Assembly: GCA_010024485.1 (NCBI GenBank)
Contig: RGGX01000036.1
Location: forward strand, 1 to 9,952
Reading direction: 5' to 3'
DNA length: 9,952 nucleotides
Source: Actinomycetota bacterium
GTDB lineage: Bacteria; Actinomycetota; Acidimicrobiia; Acidimicrobiales; Ilumatobacteraceae
Shown here: in pieces, positions 5,630-9,952 of the stretch
Numbering within the stretch: position 1 is the stretch's first letter
How the letters are laid out: every line of letters begins with the position of its first letter
The notes under the pieces: model-generated
The model's input: the letters and a program-made list of their open reading frames with translations, nothing else
Databases searched by the model: none
What the model was told of the DNA's origin: nothing
Translations under genes and position numbers: made by a program

Positions 5630-6283
5630 ATGACCGACCACTACGACGACCGCTACGACGGGCACGACGAGTACGACGACGAACTCGGCCCGGTCGACGA
5701 CGGCTACGTCGATTCCGATGATGCGGGTCAGGTGCAGACCGCCTACGTGGGCGACGCCCAGACCCTGCTCAAACGGGCGATCGACATCGTGGCGACCGCG
5801 CCGACCATGCCGCTGTCCTCCTCGCCGCGCATCGACCGCGACGACATGGTGGAACTCCTCGAGGAGGCGCTGCAGCGACTTCCCGACGAGATCCGCGAGG
5901 CCCGGTGGATGATCAAGGAGCGCGACGAGTTCATCGCCCGCACCCGTCGCGAGGCCGATGAGGTGCTCGAGGCTGCCCGCGTGCAGGCCGAGCGCATGGT
6001 GCAGCGGACCGAGGTGGTCCGCGCTGCCGAGGCCCGAGCCCGGCACATCATGGAGACCGCCAACAGTGAGTCGCGTCGCCTGCGTCTCGAGACCGAGGAC
6101 TTCCTCGATCAGCGGCTCGCGAGCTTCGAGATCCTGCTCGAGCGACTCTCGAAGACGGTCGCCACCGGCCGCCAGAAGCTGTCCATCGTCGGCATCCAGC
6201 AGGCGGAGGAGTCATCCGCCAGCGAGGACCACGACGTGGCGGAGGCCGAGGCGCGGGCCGGATTCTTCGACCAGGACCTCTGA
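5630..6283 (+). CDS. DivIVA/SepIVA-like coiled-coil protein
   Basis: This 217-residue protein has no membrane segment. Residues 1-32 are extremely acidic and Tyr-rich (DHYDDRYD, EYDDELG). A region at 44-70 (AQTLLKRAIDIV...) is followed by a long heptad-like, charged helix from about 72 to 180 with ERDEFIARTRREADEVLEAA and RLASFEILLERLSKTV. The tail is acidic. Proteins of this type, often labelled DivIVA-domain or F-type ATPase subunit-b-like, occupy the same place in mycobacteria, where I recall the homologue near yceD and rnc (Rv2927c/SepIVA) acting in septation and cell-envelope growth. Position and layout support homology; the function here is inferred. ATG 5630 is chosen for the GGTGAG site; a TTG at 5609 would add 7 residues and overlap coaD. 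yceD follows after 3 nt, indicating an operon. Confidence 0.75.
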   Translation: MTDHYDDRYDGHDEYDDELGPVDDGYVDSDDAGQVQTAYVGDAQTLLKRAIDIVATAPTMPLSSSPRIDRDDMVELLEEALQRLPDEIREARWMIKERDEFIARTRREADEVLEAARVQAERMVQRTEVVRAAEARARHIMETANSESRRLRLETEDFLDQRLASFEILLERLSKTVATGRQKLSIVGIQQAEESSASEDHDVAEAEARAGFFDQDL

Positions 6284-6286
6284 GCC

Positions 6287-6835
6287 GTGGGCATCTCCCC
6301 GGCGCTCCGGCCGCTCCTGCTCAACGCGGTCGAACTCCGTCGCCAGCCCGGCTCCTCGCGTCAGCTCGCGACCTCCGTCGACCCGACCGAGTTGGGTTGC
6401 GTGTCCCCGGTGCCCGATGTCGGCCTGGTGGGTGAGATCTCCATCGACCTGACCGCCGTGTCGGGCGCCGATGACATCGGCGTCGCCGGCTCACTCACCA
6501 TGTCCTGGTCCGGGCCCTGTCGCCGGTGCCTCAGCGATGTGACTCGCACCGTTGCGGTCGGGGTGTCCGAGCGCTTCGTGCCGAGTGGTCACCCCGCCGT
6601 CGACGACCGCGTCGAGGCAGCCACCGAGATCGAGGGTGACCAGATCGACCTGGCGCCGATCCTCCGCGACCTTGCCGTCCTCGAGATCCCGGCCGCCCCG
6701 CTGTGCGACGAGTCCTGTCGTGGCTGGTGTCCGCAGTGTGGAGCCGATCTCTCCCTCGGCGAGTGCGGGTGCTCCTCGGAGACGACGGATCCGCGCTGGG
6801 CCGCGCTCGACGGGCTGGTCATCGACGAGGATTGA
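6287..6835 (+). CDS. yceD: DUF177/YceD-family protein, 23S rRNA accumulation factor
   Basis: This 182-residue protein has the DUF177 layout: an N-terminal beta-rich part with GEISIDLTAV (49-58) and LTMSWSGPCRRCLSDV (70-85), then the C-terminal cysteine-rich motif from LCDESCRGWCPQCG (139-152) to GECGC (158-162), ending in DPRWAALDGL. The cysteines at 78, 81, 140, 144, 148, 151, 160 and 162 suggest zinc binding. Family members are linked to 23S rRNA accumulation and large-subunit assembly in E. coli and plastids. The gene lies directly before rpmF, the widely conserved yceD-rpmF pairing. The GTG 6287 start lies 3 nt after the upstream stop without a clear Shine-Dalgarno, so translational coupling is likely. 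Confidence 0.92.
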   Translation: MGISPALRPLLLNAVELRRQPGSSRQLATSVDPTELGCVSPVPDVGLVGEISIDLTAVSGADDIGVAGSLTMSWSGPCRRCLSDVTRTVAVGVSERFVPSGHPAVDDRVEAATEIEGDQIDLAPILRDLAVLEIPAAPLCDESCRGWCPQCGADLSLGECGCSSETTDPRWAALDGLVIDED

Positions 6836-6836
6836 G

Positions 6837-6877
6837 GCCCCGGTCGGTCCCGAGGCTCGACGGGCTGACACCGGGGC
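6837..6877 (+). terminator. Compound GC hairpin after yceD
   Basis: GCCCCGGT (6837-6844) can pair with ACCGGGGC (6870-6877) as an 8-bp stem. The 25-nt interior can form a smaller CCCG/CGGG hairpin. It begins 1 nt after the yceD stop and ends before the rpmF promoter block. There is no U-tract. It may attenuate read-through into rpmF or stabilise the upstream mRNA. Confidence 0.35.
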
Positions 6878-6891
6878 GGTGCCGTTGCCCG

Positions 6892-6919
6892 CGGCCACCG
6901 ATAGTGTGTCCCGGCCCGT
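6892..6919 (+). promoter_or_regulatory. Probable rpmF promoter block, shared with rpmB
   Basis: This 28-nt block contains CGGCCACCGATAGTGTGT with a -10-like TAGTGT at 6902-6907. It matches the rpmB upstream block (391-418, minus strand) in 24 of 28 positions. The predicted transcription start is near 6914, giving a leader of about 50 nt that ends in a GGAG ribosome-binding site. TTGCCC at 6885-6890 is too close (11 nt) to the -10 to serve as a normal -35. Confidence 0.5.
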
Positions 6920-6952
6920 GGGGAACCGCGGCGACAGGTCGAACACGAGTCC

Positions 6953-6956
6953 GGAG
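6953..6956 (+). promoter_or_regulatory. Ribosome-binding site of rpmF
   Basis: GGAG lies 7 nt before GTG 6964. It fixes the L32 start, since the open frame extends upstream without L32 similarity. Confidence 0.65.
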
Positions 6957-6963
6957 AACCCAA

Positions 6964-7143
6964 GTGGCAGTTCCCAAGAAGAAGAAGTCGAAATCGAAGA
7001 CCCGCAGCCGGCGCGCCGGCAACTGGAAGCTCGAGGCCCCGGCCCGTAGCACCTGCCCGCGCTGCGGCAGCGCCAAGACCCCGCACACGGTGTGCCAGTC
7101 CTGTGGCTGGTACAAGAACCGCGTCGTGGTCGACGTCGCCTGA
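6964..7143 (+). CDS. rpmF: 50S ribosomal protein L32, zinc-binding type
   Basis: This 59-residue large-subunit protein has the classic MAVPKKKKSKSKTRSRRA N-terminus and a zinc ribbon with C31-PRC34 and C44-QSC47, followed by GWYKNRVVVDVA. The four cysteines define the C+ form. Length is normal. The start is GTG 6964, given the upstream GGAG and the fact that the family begins at AVPKKK; an open frame of 87 codons upstream is non-homologous. It sits between yceD and plsX, an arrangement (yceD-rpmF-plsX) also found in E. coli. It probably has its own promoter at 6892-6919 besides read-through from yceD. The plsX start follows after 32 nt. Confidence 0.97.
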   Translation: MAVPKKKKSKSKTRSRRAGNWKLEAPARSTCPRCGSAKTPHTVCQSCGWYKNRVVVDVA

Positions 7144-7162
7144 GGCGTCGGCGTACACGGTC

Positions 7163-7166
7163 GGAG
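7163..7166 (+). promoter_or_regulatory. Ribosome-binding site deciding the plsX start
   Basis: GGAG at 7163-7166 touches the first ATG (7167) with no spacing but is 9 nt from the second ATG (7176). This supports 7176 as the true start. Confidence 0.45.
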
Positions 7167-7175
7167 ATGACGACC

Positions 7176-8165
7176 ATGCTCCCCGTCGCCGTCGACGCGA
7201 TGGGCGGCGATCACGCTCCTGACGCCATCGTCGACGGTGCCCGGCAGGCCGCCGAGTCGGGAACACCCGTCGTGTTGGTCGGGCCTGCCGATCTTCCCGA
7301 TCGGGTCGACACCGGTGGCCTGCCGCTCATCGAGGCCTCCGAGGTCATCGGGATGGACGATGATCCGGCCGCCGCTGTGCGCCGCAAGAAGGACTCCACC
7401 CTCGTCCGAGCCGCGGAGGCGGTTCGCGACGGTGCTGCCTCGGCGATGGTCTCGGCCGGCAACACCGGGGCGACCATGGCCTCGGCCCTGCTCCGGATGG
7501 GTCGGATCCGAGGGGTCGGCCGGCCGGCGATCGCCACGATCATCCCCGTGCCCGGAGGTCGCCCGACCGTGCTGCTCGATGCCGGCGCGAACGCCGAGGT
7601 CCAGGCTGACTGGCTGGTCCAGTTCGCCCAGATGGGCGCCGTCTTTGCCCGACACCGCTTCGGGCTCCCGGAACCGTCGGTCGGGCTGCTCTCGATCGGC
7701 GAGGAGCCCGGCAAGGGCGACTCGCTCCGCAAGGAGGCCTTCGGGTTGCTGACCGAGGTCGCCGCCGACGGCTCGCTGAACTTCATCGGCAATGTCGAGG
7801 GTCGCGACGTCATGGCCGACACCTGCGATGTGGTGGTCACCGACGGGTTCACCGGCAACGTGGTCCTCAAGACCCTGGAGGGTGGCATGAAGACCGTGGT
7901 GGCGGCGCTGCTCGGGGCCTTCGGCGCTGACCCGGCCAACGCCCCGCACGCCGAGGCGCTCATGCCGTCGCTGCTCCCGATCTACTCGAGCCTCGACCCG
8001 GAGACCTACGGGGGAGCGATGCTCCTCGGTACGGATGGGGTCTGCATCATCTCCCACGGATCCTCGAGCGCTCGAGCGATCACCAACGCTGTCGCGGTGG
8101 CCCGCGAGATGGTCGAGGCCGACGTCGTCGGTGAGATCGGCCGGGCGATCCGACCGAGCGACTGA
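7176..8165 (+). CDS. plsX: Phosphate acyltransferase PlsX
   Basis: This 329-residue enzyme interconverts acyl-ACP and acyl-phosphate, the donor used by PlsY to start phospholipid synthesis. It is a peripheral membrane enzyme in other bacteria. Motifs are DAMGGDHAP at 7-15, SAGNTGAT at 93-100, LLDAGAN at 133-139, GNVEGRD at 205-211, CDVVVTDGFTGNVVLKTLEG at 217-236 and SHGSSSARAI at 293-302. Length is typical. ATG 7176 is preferred over ATG 7167 (three residues longer) on ribosome-binding-site spacing and because the family starts just before the DAMGGD strand. It follows rpmF by 32 nt and precedes acpP by 32 nt. The fabD and fabG genes that separate plsX and acpP in Bacillus and E. coli are missing here. 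Confidence 0.96.
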   Translation: MLPVAVDAMGGDHAPDAIVDGARQAAESGTPVVLVGPADLPDRVDTGGLPLIEASEVIGMDDDPAAAVRRKKDSTLVRAAEAVRDGAASAMVSAGNTGATMASALLRMGRIRGVGRPAIATIIPVPGGRPTVLLDAGANAEVQADWLVQFAQMGAVFARHRFGLPEPSVGLLSIGEEPGKGDSLRKEAFGLLTEVAADGSLNFIGNVEGRDVMADTCDVVVTDGFTGNVVLKTLEGGMKTVVAALLGAFGADPANAPHAEALMPSLLPIYSSLDPETYGGAMLLGTDGVCIISHGSSSARAITNAVAVAREMVEADVVGEIGRAIRPSD

Positions 8166-8185
8166 TCGCGACATCACCCGCGACC

Positions 8186-8191
8186 TATGAT
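8186..8191 (+). promoter_or_regulatory. Probable -10 element of leaderless acpP
   Basis: TATGAT, the closest match to consensus TATAAT in the window, lies 6 nt before GTG 8198. There is no Shine-Dalgarno at a usable distance. A leaderless acpP transcript starting in the plsX-acpP gap is likely. Confidence 0.55.
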
Positions 8192-8197
8192 CGGGGC

Positions 8198-8482
8198 GTG
8201 TCCGATGACAGCAGCGCCACGATCACCCGCGACGAGATCCTCGAGATCGTCCGCGACCGACTCGCCGACATCCTCGAGATCGAACCCTCGGGCATCGGCG
8301 AGGGGCAGTCGTTCGTCGACGACCTCGAAGCTGACTCCCTCGCGTTGATCGAACTCGTCGAGGCGCTCGAGGAGGCCCTCTCGGGGCGGATCGCTGACTT
8401 CCGCATCGACGACGAGGACCTCGAGGACCTCAAGACCGTCCGTGACGCGGTCGACTACGTGCACGACCGCGCGACCTCCTGA
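8198..8482 (+). CDS. acpP: Acyl carrier protein
   Basis: This 94-residue acidic protein carries the acyl chain on a 4'-phosphopantetheine arm attached to Ser47 in the motif DLEADSLALIELVEALEE (42-59); the usual DSL triad is intact. Helix I is at about residues 12-26 (DEILEIVRDRLADIL), and the terminal helix is VRDAVDYVHD. It is somewhat longer than the common 77-82 residues because of a Ser/Thr-rich N-terminal extension and a slightly longer loop, SGRIADFRIDDEDLEDL, before the last helix. GTG 8198 is the start: no earlier family-like sequence is seen and the -10 TATGAT lies 6 nt upstream. It sits between plsX, whose enzyme uses acyl-ACP, and rnc, as in many bacteria. It could serve general fatty acid synthesis or a dedicated pathway; the context favours the former. 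Confidence 0.93.
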   Translation: MSDDSSATITRDEILEIVRDRLADILEIEPSGIGEGQSFVDDLEADSLALIELVEALEEALSGRIADFRIDDEDLEDLKTVRDAVDYVHDRATS

Positions 8483-8487
8483 CCGCG

Positions 8488-9180
8488 GTGGTCTCCGGGT
8501 CGCCTGACCTCTCCGCCCTCGAGGACTCCCTCGGGCATCGGTTCGACGACGTTGCTCTGCTGCGGCGCGCCCTCAGCCATCGCTCCTGGGTCGCTGAACA
8601 GCCCGATGCCGAGAGCAACGAGCGTCTCGAGTTTCTCGGCGATGCCGTCCTCGGTTTCGTGATCGCCGATCTGGTCTTCGAGCGGTTCTCCGATCTCGCC
8701 GAGGGGTCCCTCACCGACCTGCGCAAGGCGGTGGTCAACCAACGCGCCCTCGCCGAGGTCGCGCGTTCGCTCGGTCTCGGAGAGCACATCTACCTCGGCC
8801 GCGGTGAGGGGGCCGCCGGAGGTGGCGATAAGGACTCCATCCTGTCCGACGCCTTCGAGGCGGTGCTCGGCGCGGTCTACCTCGACGGCGGCGTGGAGGC
8901 GGCGCGCGCCATGGTGGTCTCCCATGTGGCTCCGCGCCTTGAGCGCGCCCTGGGTGGACTCCACCGTCTCGACCGGAAGTCGGCGCTCCAGGAGCGGTTG
9001 GCGGCGGAGGGCCGGGTGCCGCCCGAGTACCGGTCCTCGGCGACCGGGCCGGACCACGACAAGGTCTTCACCGCGCAGGTGCTCTGCGACGGGGCGGTGC
9101 TCGGAGTCGGCTCCGGTCGCTCCAAGAAGGACGCGGAGCAGGCCGCGGCCCTCGCCGCCCTCGACGGACTCGACGGCTAG
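8488..9180 (+). CDS. rnc: Ribonuclease III
   Basis: This 230-residue double-strand-specific endoribonuclease processes rRNA precursors and structured mRNAs. The RNase III domain (about 7-155) carries the signature NERLEFLGDAVLG at 44-56, with acidic residues E45, E48 and D52, and the second metal-binding set in DAFEAVLGAVYLD (D121, E124). The double-stranded RNA-binding domain covers about 162-230, with DRKSALQERLAAEG, a GPDHDKVFTAQV strand and the GSGRSKKDAEQAAALAAL helix. All key residues are present and length is normal. It starts at GTG 8488, 5 nt after acpP, with no evident Shine-Dalgarno, and mutM starts 3 nt after its stop, so acpP-rnc-mutM look like one unit. Confidence 0.97.
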   Translation: MVSGSPDLSALEDSLGHRFDDVALLRRALSHRSWVAEQPDAESNERLEFLGDAVLGFVIADLVFERFSDLAEGSLTDLRKAVVNQRALAEVARSLGLGEHIYLGRGEGAAGGGDKDSILSDAFEAVLGAVYLDGGVEAARAMVVSHVAPRLERALGGLHRLDRKSALQERLAAEGRVPPEYRSSATGPDHDKVFTAQVLCDGAVLGVGSGRSKKDAEQAAALAALDGLDG

Positions 9181-9183
9181 GGC

Positions 9184-9952
9184 GTGCCCGAGGCCCCCGA
9201 GGTCGAGGTGGTCCGTCGGGGCCTGGCCGAGGGCCTCACCGGCCGCCGTTTCGTCTCGGTGTCGGTCGGACGAGAGCGGGTGGTGCGGCGAACCTCGAGG
9301 CCGGCGTTGATCGAGGGGATGACCGGAGCCCGGGTGATGGATGTCGACCGACGCGGCAAGTACCTCATGCTCGCCCTCGACACCGGCCGGGCGGTCATGA
9401 TCCACCTCCGGATGAGCGGACAGGTGCTGCTGGTCGACGGAGCCGATGAGGCGCCCGCCCACACCCATGTCGACGCGCTTGTCGACGACGGTCGCCGGAT
9501 GCTCTTCGTCGATCCCCGAACCTTCGGCGAGGTGGTGGTGTTCGATCCCGGAGATGTCGACCGGCAGATACCTGAGCTCGCGCGGCTCGGGCCCGATCCG
9601 CTGCGCGACGGCCTCGACCTACGCGAGTTCCGGCGAGGGCTCCGGCAGCGACATCGCGCGCTGAAGGCGCTTCTGCTCGACCAGTCCTTCATCGCTGGGA
9701 TCGGCAACATCTACGCCGATGAGATCTGTCACCGGGCGCGGCTCCGGCCGACACGTCCGAGTGACGCACTCGGACTGGCCGGGGAGCGCCGTCTCGCCGC
9801 GGCCATCGTCGAGGTGCTCGGCGAGGCCGTCCTCGCGGGTGGCTCCACCCTCGCCGATGCCCAGTACGTCGGGGTCGACGGCCGAGGAGGTTCATACCAG
9901 ACGGCGCATCGGGTGCACGCTCGGGCGGGTGAGCGCTGCGGCACCTGCGGTC
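9184..9952 (+). CDS. mutM: Formamidopyrimidine-DNA glycosylase MutM (Fpg), 3' end missing
   Basis: 256 codons are visible before the right edge. The enzyme excises oxidised purines such as 8-oxoguanine and then cleaves the abasic site. The N-terminus reads MPEAPEVEVVRR, with catalytic Pro2 and Glu3 intact; Ala4 replaces the common Leu. Further marks are the RRGKYL lysine (K59), HLRMSGQ at 74-80, DPRTFGE at 110-116 as in actinobacterial Fpg, KALLLDQ at 161-167 and GIGNIYADE at 172-180. The H2TH region follows, and the segment QYVGVDGRGGSYQTAHRVH leads into the zinc finger, of which only C252 and C255 are visible. The GTG 9184 start is set by the catalytic proline and lies 3 nt after rnc. In many Actinobacteria smc lies further downstream of rnc-mutM, but that is outside this window. 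Confidence 0.96.
   Translation, partial: MPEAPEVEVVRRGLAEGLTGRRFVSVSVGRERVVRRTSRPALIEGMTGARVMDVDRRGKYLMLALDTGRAVMIHLRMSGQVLLVDGADEAPAHTHVDALVDDGRRMLFVDPRTFGEVVVFDPGDVDRQIPELARLGPDPLRDGLDLREFRRGLRQRHRALKALLLDQSFIAGIGNIYADEICHRARLRPTRPSDALGLAGERRLAAAIVEVLGEAVLAGGSTLADAQYVGVDGRGGSYQTAHRVHARAGERCGTCG

Noticed and set aside
5604..5632. TTG 5609 as start of the SepIVA-like gene
   Set aside because: It overlaps coaD by 14 nt, has no ribosome-binding site, and ATG 5630 has GGTGAG 6 nt upstream.
6819..8177. 452-codon minus-strand open frame opposite rpmF and plsX
   Set aside because: It spans two recognised plus-strand genes and the gap between them, and shows no domain or ribosome-binding site. It is a shadow frame.
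8455..9468. 337-codon minus-strand open frame opposite rnc and mutM
   Set aside because: It crosses the rnc-mutM junction and has shadow-type composition. Both plus-strand genes have intact catalytic motifs.
1..9952. Mobile elements, CRISPR arrays, tRNA or rRNA genes, defence systems or biosynthetic clusters
   Set aside because: I saw no transposase, integrase, regularly spaced repeats, clover-leaf sequence or defence-type protein. All large genes are core housekeeping genes.

Overview
This window looks like an ordinary chromosomal housekeeping segment of a high-GC Gram-positive bacterium. By eye it is about two thirds G+C, with frequent GTG starts. The gene order and protein types point to Actinobacteriota. 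The actinobacterial-style DUF177 and SepIVA/DivIVA-like pair and the divergent cold-shock-like protein suggest a deep lineage such as Acidimicrobiia, but the class is an inference. I see no phage genes, transposons, CRISPR array, tRNA or rRNA, and no obvious horizontally acquired island.

Layout. On the minus strand at the left are a truncated cold-shock-domain-like gene (1-87) and rpmB for zinc-type L28 (126-317). Divergently, a two-gene unit runs on the plus strand: a FakA/YloV-like DAK2 protein (468-2144) overlapping recG (2141-4276) by 4 nt. A 74-residue zinc-ribbon protein of unknown function lies on the minus strand (4326-4550). After it everything is on the plus strand: rsmD, coaD, a DivIVA/SepIVA-like coiled-coil gene, yceD (DUF177), rpmF (zinc-type L32), plsX, acpP, rnc, and mutM, which is cut by the right edge just inside its zinc finger. 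No gene-free stretch exceeds about 150 bases.

How the genes fit together. The set mixes ribosome biogenesis (L28, L32, RsmD, YceD, RNase III), acyl-phosphate and phospholipid precursor metabolism (FakA-like, PlsX, ACP, with CoaD supplying CoA for holo-ACP), DNA repair (RecG, MutM) and probable envelope growth or division (SepIVA-like). The order rpmB / fakA / recG / plsX / acpP / rnc matches the backbone of the Bacillus subtilis rpmB-yloV-recG-fapR-plsX-fabD-fabG-acpA-rncS region. Here fapR, fabD and fabG are absent, and rsmD-coaD-sepIVA-yceD-rpmF are inserted.

The most informative signal is regulatory, not a new gene system. Six genes have a TANNNT-like -10 hexamer ending 6-8 nt before the start codon and no convincing Shine-Dalgarno, as expected for leaderless mRNAs. 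Four other genes have clear or plausible ribosome-binding sites. Separately, rpmB and rpmF share a 28-nt promoter block that is 24/28 identical although they lie 6.5 kb apart on opposite strands. I did not find a convincing undescribed biological system.
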